This document shows, one piece after another, positions 27,863 through 35,517 of a stretch of 37,985 bases of DNA; position 1 is the first letter of the stretch, and each line of letters opens with the position of its first letter. The notes under the pieces were generated by a model that saw nothing but the letters and a program-made list of their open reading frames with translations, was not told the origin of the DNA and did not search any database. The stretch lies in contig JACQLU010000030.1 in the NCBI GenBank assembly GCA_016203935.1, positions 1-37,985 on the forward strand. Direction: 5' to 3'. This DNA comes from Parcubacteria group bacterium (lineage in GTDB: Bacteria; Patescibacteriota; JACQLU01). Made by a program: the position numbers and the translations under genes.

Positions 27863-28048
27863 ATGAATCGAAGCAGGAGTTTTCAGGTGGTTTTCGTCGG
27901 CCCCAATGGTCCCGAAAGGGAATCATTGGGTAGGTTTGCAAACTTCCAGGATGCTGCGAGGTATGCGGAACGGCGGCATCCTCGTCAGGAGATTCTGGTT
28001 GTCTTCTCGGAGGAGGCAACTAGGATTTTTCCTGATTTGCTCCTGTAG
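27863..28048 (+). CDS. Small uncharacterised protein (61 aa)
   Basis: GAGGAGGTTCAGC-ATG; MNRSRSFQVVFVGPNGPERESLGRFANFQDAARYAERRHPRQEILVVFSEEATRIFPDLLL. Confidence 0.75.
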   Translation: MNRSRSFQVVFVGPNGPERESLGRFANFQDAARYAERRHPRQEILVVFSEEATRIFPDLLL

Positions 28049-28062
28049 ATCCGCGTTTTTTC

Positions 28063-28098
28063 GGCAGGCGTGGGGGTCGAAAGACTCTCGCGCCTGCC
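28063..28098 (+). repeat. GC-rich hairpin of the GGCAGGCG...CGCCTGCC family
   Basis: GGCAGGCGtgggggtcgaaagactctcgCGCCTGCC, same ends as 26914-26943 and similar to 29131-29158. Confidence 0.75.
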
Positions 28099-28197
28099 TA
28101 TCATATTTCTGGGTTCCTGCGGAGTTACCCTGATGTAAATCAGGACTGGAATAACACAAAAAGAAATGGAGATTAAAAAGGTTACAGGAATTACAAA

Positions 28198-28233
28198 CAA
28201 CATTCCAATATTCTCAAGAATATTGGAATGTTG
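28198..28233. repeat. Perfect 17-bp palindrome
   Basis: CAACATTCCAATATTCT-CA-AGAATATTGGAATGTTG; relatives at 25193-25218, 24595-24622 and 24640-24662. Confidence 0.9.
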
Positions 28234-28551
28234 AGAAACCTTGCTCGAAGATGGCAATTGCCTCAAATATCCACGATCGTGAAGATTTGAAGCATCGCAA
28301 GTTTGCCCTTACAGAATTTGCTACGTCCATAATCCGTCTTGTCCATAATTCCTCTCTGCGCCGAAGATAGATCAGAGCTCAAAGCTCAGAGATGAGGGAG
28401 GTTACAGGAAGTTACAAGAGGTTACAGAAAAAGGTCACCTTGGGTACCTACATTGTCTTTAGTTTCCTTCTGGATTCCTGCGTTCGCAGGAATGACAGAG
28501 GGGCGGCAATATTCACCAAACTCCATATGTAGTTATCGACCTCTATACTGT

Positions 28552-28590
28552 CTCCTCAGAGTGTATCAAGATTTGGTGGACTCTGAGGAG
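28552..28590 (+). promoter_or_regulatory. SD-sequestering hairpin E7
   Basis: CTCCTCAGAGTGTATCAA-gat-TTGGTGGACTCTGAGGAG, 17/18 pairs, SD fully paired. Confidence 0.85.
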
Positions 28591-28596
28591 GTAGAG

Positions 28597-28797
28597 ATGG
28601 CAAAAAAAATTGGTATCTGTGGGGCCTGCTTCTCAGAACAGTCGTTGCTGTTCTGGCAACTCTTTGAGCGACGGGCTCAAGGGGAGTCAGTATCCTCCTG
28701 CGGAACCTATGTTGTCGGACAACATAGGAATCAGCATGGTTGGTGTGCTGGCGCAGGCAGATCCCCACAGCCCGTGGTTGAGCTCGTAAGAGCTTAA
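28597..28797 (+). CDS. Small Cys-containing protein (66 aa)
   Basis: GAGGAGGTAGAG-ATG; MAKKIGICGACFSEQSLLFWQLFERRAQGESVSSCGTYVVGQHRNQHGW... Confidence 0.65.
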   Translation: MAKKIGICGACFSEQSLLFWQLFERRAQGESVSSCGTYVVGQHRNQHGWCAGAGRSPQPVVELVRA

Positions 28798-28816
28798 ACC
28801 ACTTAAGCCACCTCCG

Positions 28817-28911
28817 GGCTCCGACCGCGGTCGGAGCCAACTTCCTCTCAGGTCATCCCTCGCCATGCCTTGGAATGAGTCTTGATAACTACGGGGTGAG
28901 TTGGGAGGAGG
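28817..28911 (+). promoter_or_regulatory. GC hairpin plus SD-sequestering hairpin E8
   Basis: GGCTCCGACCGCGGTCGGAGCC (28817-28838), then CTTCCTCTCAGGTCATCCC (28841-28859) / GGGGTGAGTTGGGAGGAGG (28893-28911), 18/19 pairs. Confidence 0.75.
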
Positions 28912-28915
28912 TAAA

Positions 28916-29110
28916 ATGGATGTTTTGTGGCCAAAAAATTTAAGTGAAGCATTGGCCTACCATATAAAGGAGATAGTTCGTGCGGGGGGGTCCCCCAAGG
29001 AGCGCGTGACAGTTAAAAGCGTGAAATGCCCGCGAGGGAGTTTCATCGCCGTGGCTGTCAGGCATAATCCTGGTGGAGGGACCACTGTTTACCTTATTCA
29101 GGAGGAATAA
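28916..29110 (+). CDS. Small uncharacterised protein (64 aa)
   Basis: GGAGGAGGTAAA-ATG; MDVLWPKNLSEALAYHIKEIVRAGGSPKERVTVKSVKCPRGSFIAVAVRHNPGGGTTVYLIQEE. Confidence 0.75.
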   Translation: MDVLWPKNLSEALAYHIKEIVRAGGSPKERVTVKSVKCPRGSFIAVAVRHNPGGGTTVYLIQEE

Positions 29111-29130
29111 GGAAACACCCATCCCACGAG

Positions 29131-29205
29131 GGCAGGTGCGAGTAACATCGTGCCTGCCTCCCTACTCTTAGTTCATTACCAAGAGTTTAATGAATTAGGA
29201 GGAGG
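29131..29205 (+). promoter_or_regulatory. GC hairpin plus SD-sequestering hairpin E9
   Basis: GGCAGGTGCGA/TCGTGCCTGCC (29131-29158), then CCTACTCTTAGTTCATTA / TAATGAATTAGGAGGAGG (29161-29205), 17/18 pairs. Confidence 0.8.
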
Positions 29206-29308
29206 GAAATTTCTCAACGTCGTCTCTTTGCCCCATTGGGGTTGGTGTTCTTAGCCTTTGCGTGATCTCCATTATGGAGAAAATCCAACACGCGGGGCAG
29301 GGAGAAAA

Positions 29309-30058
29309 ATGTACGAGAAAGAGGAGGTTTTTGGTTGGTGCCCCGAGGGGAGCTACAAGGAGTGGCTCCTCGGTACCATGGCCAAGTATCCTACGGGTTA
29401 CAGGCCCGAGGGTATTTGGACGCAGGTCGTGCGCCTGTGTGCGCTCTTTCCTCAGCTAAGCGGCGCCGATGAGCGGATTGTTACTTTGCCACTCCCAGCG
29501 GGTGCTGAGGGATGGTTCGCCATCCCACGTTGGGAGAGGATCGCCTCGACCTACAGTGAAGCGGTCGAGAAGATGGTCAGTCTATTGCGCCCCAGCTGGC
29601 GAATGACAGAAGGTTTCGGCGAATGGTGCCCTGACTGCAAACGGCATCACAAACTGGGGCCATCATGGCTCCGCCAGCAGGAGCGAACGGTCGCCATGTT
29701 GGAAAAACTGGGCGAAGAGCAAGAGGGACACGATATTCTTGTCGTGCCGGCTCAGTTCGGCCTCGGTCATCGGGGACGCTCGGTTCGTCGCGCGCGCGAG
29801 GTTTTCGCTGGGAACGAGTTCGGCCTCGGAGCTTTCGCGGTGGGATGCATGCTCCTCACGCATCCCGAGAGGTTCGTCCAACACGGCGACCTTTCGGTCG
29901 ATTGTGCGGGGGACGAGTTTTCCGACGACTGCAGCGCGTGGGCGTTTAGCCCCTATTTCGGGTTCACCAGCGGGGTGAAAATCTTTCAATTCCGCTGGTG
30001 GGGCTATCCGGAGACCCATCATGGTACCGCCTCTGGGTTCCTGGTGGGATGGGGTTAG
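29309..30058 (+). CDS. Uncharacterised protein (249 aa) with FGEWCPDCKRHH Cys/His motif
   Basis: MYEKEEVFGWCPEGSYKEWLLGTMAKYPTGY...; ATG at 29309. Confidence 0.75.
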   Translation: MYEKEEVFGWCPEGSYKEWLLGTMAKYPTGYRPEGIWTQVVRLCALFPQLSGADERIVTLPLPAGAEGWFAIPRWERIASTYSEAVEKMVSLLRPSWRMTEGFGEWCPDCKRHHKLGPSWLRQQERTVAMLEKLGEEQEGHDILVVPAQFGLGHRGRSVRRAREVFAGNEFGLGAFAVGCMLLTHPERFVQHGDLSVDCAGDEFSDDCSAWAFSPYFGFTSGVKIFQFRWWGYPETHHGTASGFLVGWG

Positions 30059-30064
30059 GGGTTC

Positions 30065-30162
30065 GGGCAGGAGGAATTTCGAAGCTCTTGCCCACGGCTC
30101 CGGCGAAAGTCGGAGCCTCTCTTCTAAGTCTGTGAGCAATTGCTCGCGGATTTGGAAGAGAG
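30065..30162 (+). promoter_or_regulatory. Two GC hairpins plus degenerate hairpin E10 without SD
   Basis: GGGCAGGAG/CTCTTGCCC, GGCTCCG/CGGAGCC, then CTCTCTTCTAAGTCTGTGAGC / GCTCGCGGATTTGGAAGAGAG (21 pairs); 3' arm reads AGAGAG instead of GGAGG. Confidence 0.7.
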
Positions 30163-30297
30163 TGTGAACACACTAAACGACACTAATATTTACCCCGTTA
30201 GCTACGGGGTAGACACGAATAAACACTAAAGGTTACCTTGGTTACGTTTTCTGGGTCCCGGTCGCCTCAGGCGACCGCGGATGACAAACGAAACAGT

Positions 30298-30537
30298 CTA
30301 CTTTGAAGCGAAGCCGCGTTTGAGGGAGAGCGTGATCGGTAGTTGGCGCTTTGAGAACTTCTCACTTAACTCGCGAGGAAGATGTTTGGAAGCATCGAGG
30401 AACTCCATGCCAATAATTTTTCCTTGGCGATCATAGTCAAAGATAATGCCCTTTTTCACCTCGTCACTTTCAACATACCGCCCTTTGTTGAAGCGGATAT
30501 AGACCGCGTCTACCTGTTTATCATAATGGAATCTCAT
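30298..30537 (-). CDS. DUF2283 domain protein
   Basis: MRFHYDKQVDAVYIRFNKGRYVESDEVKKGIIFDYDRQGKIIGMEFLDAS. Confidence 0.9.
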   Translation of the reverse strand: MRFHYDKQVDAVYIRFNKGRYVESDEVKKGIIFDYDRQGKIIGMEFLDASKHLPRELSEKFSKRQLPITLSLKRGFASK

Positions 30538-30968
30538 AGGTATTTTCTAAATTGTGCGATGAATTCTCCAGGGACGAGTATTGGAAAAGCAACAGCCGAC
30601 TGTACTGACTCGCGAAGGAAGTCGCGGGTATTCCATGTGATCAAAGCTTTGGGTTTGGCGAGTATGGCGCTCGCGAGGATGGGAGCATCATCGGTAGGTA
30701 AGATCTTGTACGCATTCCAAATCTCGCGGCGCGAAGGCGTAGAAGCAATCTCAGGAGGAATAATCATAAAGAGCGTCCAAGCAGCAGCAAGTTGAGGAAA
30801 CTTGCTTGAGATATTTCGCTCCGCCTCCTCGATGATTTGTGGGGAAATAATAGGAATAATCCTATGAGAAAAACAGGCAGCGAGTATTTTCCCCGCTGCC
30901 CCATTTGGCGAATTAAGACCAGCAATAATAGCGCTCGTATCAAGAAAGATCCGCAACCTTTCGGGCAT
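30534..30968 (-). CDS. PIN-domain putative ribonuclease toxin
   Basis: RIFLDTSAIIAGL, conserved acidic positions, late DAPILASAILAKPKALITWNTRDF. Confidence 0.88.
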   Translation of the reverse strand: MPERLRIFLDTSAIIAGLNSPNGAAGKILAACFSHRIIPIISPQIIEEAERNISSKFPQLAAAWTLFMIIPPEIASTPSRREIWNAYKILPTDDAPILASAILAKPKALITWNTRDFLRESVQSAVAFPILVPGEFIAQFRKYL

Positions 30969-31140
30969 AACGTCTGTTCCATATCTCTTTACGAGTTTTT
31001 CTGAGTGCTCGCATGACCGCTTTTTCAGAGTAGAGGGGAGCGCCTTTCCGATTTTTGATCAACAAACCAAAGAGAAGCGACTTAAGTCGAGTTACTTCAT
31101 TTTCGAGCTTCGCTAATTTTTTTAACGAAAGTTCCTTCAT
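30940..31140 (-). CDS. Putative antitoxin (66 aa), overlaps the PIN gene
   Basis: MKELSLKKLAKLENEVTRLKSLLFGLLIKNRKGAPLYSEKAVMRALRKTRKEIWNRRYARKVADLS; overlapping operon arrangement. Confidence 0.65.
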   Translation of the reverse strand: MKELSLKKLAKLENEVTRLKSLLFGLLIKNRKGAPLYSEKAVMRALRKTRKEIWNRRYARKVADLS

Positions 31141-31184
31141 ACACTTGCATGATACCAAATCATGCCATGGTTGGTAAAGAGAGT

Positions 31185-31472
31185 TTATAGAATCGTAATT
31201 TGGTCATTCAGTATGTAAGGTTTTAAGAGCGGCTTTACGGTATCGTATTCCACAAGATCAACCTTGGTGTGGAGTGTATCCTCAAGTTGCAGTTTGAGAT
31301 CTACGAAATCAAGGAGGCTCTTATCGCGCGGAAGTTCAACAAGAATATCAACGTCGCTCGTCGCGCTCGCTTCGCCGCGCGCGACCGAACCAAAGAGGGA
31401 CGAACGGGTGACCCCGGCGGCTTTGAGAATGGGGAGTATTTTGCGTTTTATCTCTTCAATATGTGTATTCAT
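31185..31472 (-). CDS. MNT-type minimal nucleotidyltransferase
   Basis: SSLFGSVARGEASATSDVDILVELPRDKSLLDFVDLKLQLEDTLHTKVDLV. Confidence 0.92.
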   Translation of the reverse strand: MNTHIEEIKRKILPILKAAGVTRSSLFGSVARGEASATSDVDILVELPRDKSLLDFVDLKLQLEDTLHTKVDLVEYDTVKPLLKPYILNDQITIL

Positions 31473-31564
31473 AATTTTTTCGCTAAGTGTTTTTATGATA
31501 TCAGAGAAGTGACTCGAAGTCGAATGACAAATGAAGACGACTCCCGCCGGGGGCAAGAGTCGGA

Positions 31565-32263
31565 TTAGGCTTTGATGTACCATTCGTTTTGTTTAGCCTC
31601 CTCCTGCGCGAAGACGGCGAAAGCCACATTTCGAAGTTCGACGAGGTCAGCGCGCGGCGAGCCGGTAAGGTCAATCGCTATGTCAGTAATTCTTTCTACT
31701 ATCCAGTCGCCTCTCTGCCGGTGAGCTTGATACCCAAGCGTAAAGAGTGCGCCGAGGATTTCACTCTGCCTTCGCTCGAGCAACGGTACTCGCTGGATAC
31801 GATCAACAGCTTTTTGATAGTCGAGCAGAAACCAAGTGGCAATCTCTTGTAGCTGCGGGGTAAGCCAAGGCAGGCGCTGGGCGGCCGCGATGATCCTGGT
31901 GAGGAGTCGATAGTCTTCATGGCGTGTGATTACCTCCCAATCTACTCCCATGCGATCAGCAAGTTTACGAATTAACGCAAGGACTCGCTCGCGATAGGGG
32001 AGAAAGACAGCGTGTGATAAGCCGACTGGCTCATAAAGATGCATGATCACACGTTCAGGATCGAGTGCGGTGTCATATCCGAGAGTCTCTTTGATCCGCT
32101 TTGCTTGCCTCGCGCTTGCGATGAGTGTGTGCGGCGTAAGCCCCAACACCTTCGCTATCTTTCTCACGCACCATCGCAACCGGCGAGGAATATGGGAAAG
32201 TAGGAGAGGAAGTTCTTCCTCGGGCTTGAAAAGTGCCGGATCATATCGTGGCTGGCGTGGCAT
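31565..32263 (-). CDS. Uncharacterised helical protein, paralogue of 32988-33701
   Basis: ALIRKLADRMGVDWEVITRHEDYRLLTRIIAAAQR; SD GGAGGG before ATG at 32263. Confidence 0.8.
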   Translation of the reverse strand: MPRQPRYDPALFKPEEELPLLLSHIPRRLRWCVRKIAKVLGLTPHTLIASARQAKRIKETLGYDTALDPERVIMHLYEPVGLSHAVFLPYRERVLALIRKLADRMGVDWEVITRHEDYRLLTRIIAAAQRLPWLTPQLQEIATWFLLDYQKAVDRIQRVPLLERRQSEILGALFTLGYQAHRQRGDWIVERITDIAIDLTGSPRADLVELRNVAFAVFAQEEAKQNEWYIKA

Positions 32264-32489
32264 GGCATCCCTCCTTTCACACTTGTGTATAGAAATAGTA
32301 CGTATATTATGAAATGACGTCAACCTCGGGAGCGGGGTAGCATCCTGAATGGAGTTTTGTCTACGAGGGAGAGATTCTTCTCTGCCTCATCAGACAGGGC
32401 TCCGCTCGGAATGACAGGAGAGGCAAAGCCTCTCGGCTCGGAGCTCAGAGATGAGAGCTCAGGGCGTTTTGGGCGGAAGAGGGAGGGAG

Positions 32490-32720
32490 ATGAAGAAAGT
32501 AGATACCCCGCTTGCCAGCGGGGGAAGGCCAGTGCCGATTAACCAACGGTGGTTCCGTTGGTTGGCGCTGAATTTTCCCGAGGCATGCCCGGATTGTGGG
32601 CGGTCTTGGGAGGAAAAGGAGGGGATGACACTGTGCCCTAACGGGCACCACCGTTTCCCCTCTGAAGATTGGAAAGCCGAGCTCCAGCGTCAGTTGGAGC
32701 AGAAGCAGAAAGAGAGGTGA
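32490..32720 (+). CDS. Zinc-ribbon small protein (76 aa)
   Basis: GGGAGGGAG-ATG; EACPDCGRSWEEKEGMTLCPNGHH. Confidence 0.75.
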   Translation: MKKVDTPLASGGRPVPINQRWFRWLALNFPEACPDCGRSWEEKEGMTLCPNGHHRFPSEDWKAELQRQLEQKQKER

Positions 32721-32987
32721 AATTTTTGAGGAGCATCGCTTATGGCGGTTGCTCCTCAACATTCATCTGCAGATTATGCTCTCTCCCTTTCTCGCATCCA
32801 TTATAACGATGCAGGAACTGCATAGTCTGCAGTTGAATGGCATCACTAATTAGTGACCAGTCACCAGTGACCAGTGAAAGGTATTCCTGTCACTTCACTG
32901 GTTATTAAACTGGTGTATAGATGAGGCATAGCATGCCTCTTTTTTGTTTTAGAAAATAGTGTGCCCCGCATCGCTGCGGGGCGTCGG

Positions 32988-33701
32988 TCACCCTTTTATA
33001 TGGAACGTCAGAGGTCTGCGCGCCATGACTTCTTGGGCATCAGTCTGTGCCTCGGAGAGCGTCCTACGCACGACGTCTGGCGGAAGACCCAAAGCATCCG
33101 CCATTCCGCGAAGTCCGATGAGCGCCAAGCGAACACTCTTCTCGTCCACCCCCCACATATTTATGCAACAGTTGAACGCAACCGAGCCGAGCGCATCTAA
33201 CACCACCTTAGGCTTTTGCGCCATCTCCCTAAGTTTGAACGATCGCGCACGGGCCTTCTCGATATCCAGCGCGGTGACGTGGGCAATCCATCCCCATTCA
33301 ATCTCAAATGACCTGTCGGGAGGGTTGTCAGTTGCCGCAATGAGGAGTGCCACCTCGTAATACGCGCCAAATACCTCAACCACATCCCAATCGATGCGCA
33401 TTTCCCGGGCAACTTTTTTGAGGATCTCTGTGACTCGGTCGAGATGCGGGGGCGTAAGTTTCGCACTAACCGCACTTATCACTTTCCACAATTGGCATTC
33501 GTAATCAAACCGAATTCGCCTCCCTCCCATGCCGCGTTTCATTTGTTCACCGTGTCGGCGCACCTCATCGAGATTGAGTCCAAGTTCTTTTCCCATCTCC
33601 TCAAAGAGCGGGCGACACTTCTTAGGAAAAATCGCCCAGTAGAGGCCGACCAGGGAGAGCGGATTGAACGGTCTCTTTCCTTCTCGTTGGTGTTCCTCCA
33701 T
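32988..33701 (-). CDS. Uncharacterised helical protein, paralogue of 31565-32263
   Basis: EILKKVAREMRIDWDVVEVFGAYYEVALLIAATDN aligns with the neighbouring ORF. Confidence 0.8.
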   Translation of the reverse strand: MEEHQREGKRPFNPLSLVGLYWAIFPKKCRPLFEEMGKELGLNLDEVRRHGEQMKRGMGGRRIRFDYECQLWKVISAVSAKLTPPHLDRVTEILKKVAREMRIDWDVVEVFGAYYEVALLIAATDNPPDRSFEIEWGWIAHVTALDIEKARARSFKLREMAQKPKVVLDALGSVAFNCCINMWGVDEKSVRLALIGLRGMADALGLPPDVVRRTLSEAQTDAQEVMARRPLTFHIKG

Positions 33702-34005
33702 TCTGTCCTCCTGTTGATTGTCACACTAGATAGGGAAACGCCACCCGTCAAGGGCATTAATGACACGAAGAGGCAAACGCGTAAGTCCTATCCCAAACGT
33801 GAATGGAATACTTCGTCATTCTGAACCTGATCCAGAATAGAGATACGTAGCTCGATCTCTGGATTCCTGCCTACGCAGGAATGACAGACGACTAGTCACT
33901 TTCACTATTTAATGGCGTTGTTCCAAACTCTTGCCTTTCTTGAACAAATATTGTATTCTCTCCCTGCGTCTAGGTAATAGAATGTAGGTCAAAAAGGAGG
34001 ATTCG

Positions 34006-34413
34006 ATGACGAATACGATAGGCGGAACGTTTCAGGTTGTGGGAGCGGCGAAATTGGGGGAGGGAGGAAACCTTTCCTTAGTCCCTTGTGGTGATCGTTT
34101 CTGTGAACATGACGATCACTATCCTCGGACGATCAAGGTGTCAGAGGTACCGCCAGAGAGCGATACTCTCATTAAATTTGGCTCTCAAGGACGGGGTGGT
34201 GGTCTAATCTGTGATTACTATGTGCGGCGTCGTAGTGCTGGAGAGTGGTGGGTGATTACCATTGTCATCCACTCGGAAGCTACGCCGGATTCGCGAGCCA
34301 CCATTCATAAGATTCCTTTGGGTGATGTCCCGCCCCCATTGTGGCCAAAGATGAATGAGGCGGGGTATGAGGGACGAAGACTACGCATCGACGCGCACGG
34401 GCGGGCCCATTAG
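34006..34413 (+). CDS. Uncharacterised protein (135 aa)
   Basis: AAAAAGGAGGATTCG-ATG; MTNTIGGTFQVVGAAKLGEGGNLSLVPCGDRFCEHDDHYPRTIKVSEV... Confidence 0.75.
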   Translation: MTNTIGGTFQVVGAAKLGEGGNLSLVPCGDRFCEHDDHYPRTIKVSEVPPESDTLIKFGSQGRGGGLICDYYVRRRSAGEWWVITIVIHSEATPDSRATIHKIPLGDVPPPLWPKMNEAGYEGRRLRIDAHGRAH

Positions 34414-34430
34414 GGCTCGCCTTTTTCTTT
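34399..34430 (+). terminator. Intrinsic terminator
   Basis: GGGCGGGCCCattaGGGCTCGCCtttttcttt. Confidence 0.8.
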
Positions 34431-34488
34431 TGTAAACCCCGTTACCACGGGCTTACGCCCGTGGCCCTCTGGTAACGGGGTAAGCCAG

Positions 34489-34517
34489 TTGATTTAAAGC
34501 GGAATCTTTACTATAGT
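34489..34517 (+). promoter_or_regulatory. Promoter of the 34560 gene
   Basis: TTGATT-17 nt-TATAGT. Confidence 0.75.
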
Positions 34518-34559
34518 ACGGGCACTTAGGAGGGAAATATTTTCTTAAAGGAGGCATCC

Positions 34560-35294
34560 ATGGATTGGCAGGCGAGGCTGAATGCGACACTCTTTGCGGT
34601 GATTTCGTTCATCATTCCGCTCATTCCCGCGTCGCTTATCTCTTTTGCAGCAGTCCTGATCATGCGGAGTGGTGGAAAGTTTGCGACCTTCGCGGGTTTG
34701 CTTATTTTCTACTATCTCCTGTCACATGCACAACTTACAGGTTCTCAATTGACCGCGATCCTTCTCATTTTTGGCGGCGCGGCTTTCGGGATTGCGTTCC
34801 TTACCTTCCTTCGCTATCGCAAGCGGGAGGGATTCTTGTCCCTCTTTGGCCCTTGGAAGGGAATCGGCATGTTACTAACCCTGCTTTGGTTTTTTGCGCC
34901 TCTCACTTTCCTGAAACTGCCGGTCCTTATTGAGGGCGCCAAAACCGGGGTGGTGTCTCGCACGGTGAATACTCTTCTTGGGTATATACCACAACCCCAC
35001 CCCGAGCCGATTGGTCTCGCCCAACTCGATCAGATGTTGGTGGGATTATTAACCTTCTGGCAGGAGTCGGTCCGCTCAGCCAATCTCCTCATCGCGTTCC
35101 TGATTCTGTTATTTGGAGTCTTGGTTTCCTATTTCTGGGAATCGTGGGATGCGGTGCGCGGCGGTGCTACAGGAGAGAAGACCTTTCTTAGGTACATGCA
35201 GCAGATATTCCGTGCGGCCAACGCTCGTACCCCATCGGGTCCCAACCTCCGTCAATGGAGGAATACTGACCCAGATCAGGAGAAGCAGCGTTAG
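34560..35294 (+). CDS. Membrane protein (244 aa), unknown function
   Basis: AAAGGAGG SD; several TM segments MDWQARLNATLFAVISFIIPLIPASLISFAAVLIM. Confidence 0.85.
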   Translation: MDWQARLNATLFAVISFIIPLIPASLISFAAVLIMRSGGKFATFAGLLIFYYLLSHAQLTGSQLTAILLIFGGAAFGIAFLTFLRYRKREGFLSLFGPWKGIGMLLTLLWFFAPLTFLKLPVLIEGAKTGVVSRTVNTLLGYIPQPHPEPIGLAQLDQMLVGLLTFWQESVRSANLLIAFLILLFGVLVSYFWESWDAVRGGATGEKTFLRYMQQIFRAANARTPSGPNLRQWRNTDPDQEKQR

Positions 35295-35517
35295 TCTTTC
35301 GACGAGTCATCCCGCGCCACCATTGGTGCGGGACTTTTCGTTTGTTTTGGAGAGGAGATTTTGATATAGTGTGAAGGTAAACAATAGGTCATTCTGAGGT
35401 CGCCGCAGGCGACCGAAGAATCCCCGGGCTTTTCTAAGCCAATAGTGAGATCCCTGCCTGCCGGCAGGCAGGCTTCACTCCGTTCAGGATGACGTTTCAT
35501 TGATAGCGCTATCTATC

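Noticed and set aside
22504-30162. Integron cassette array (small ORFs separated by imperfect palindromes)
   Set aside because: No integron integrase in the window and no attC RYYYAAC/GTTRRRY core sites at the boundaries; palindromes lie at the SD rather than at recombination-type positions.
33780-33890. REP-like GTCATTCTGA...GGAATGACAG repeats as a novel mobile element (also 6095, 9190, 23225, 28460, 32360, 35390)
   Set aside because: This REP-like type is widespread in bacteria; only the nested palindromes inside some copies are kept as a finding.
21020-35500. Prophage or integrated plasmid
   Set aside because: No integrase, terminase, capsid, portal or replication protein recognised; small genes alone do not support it.
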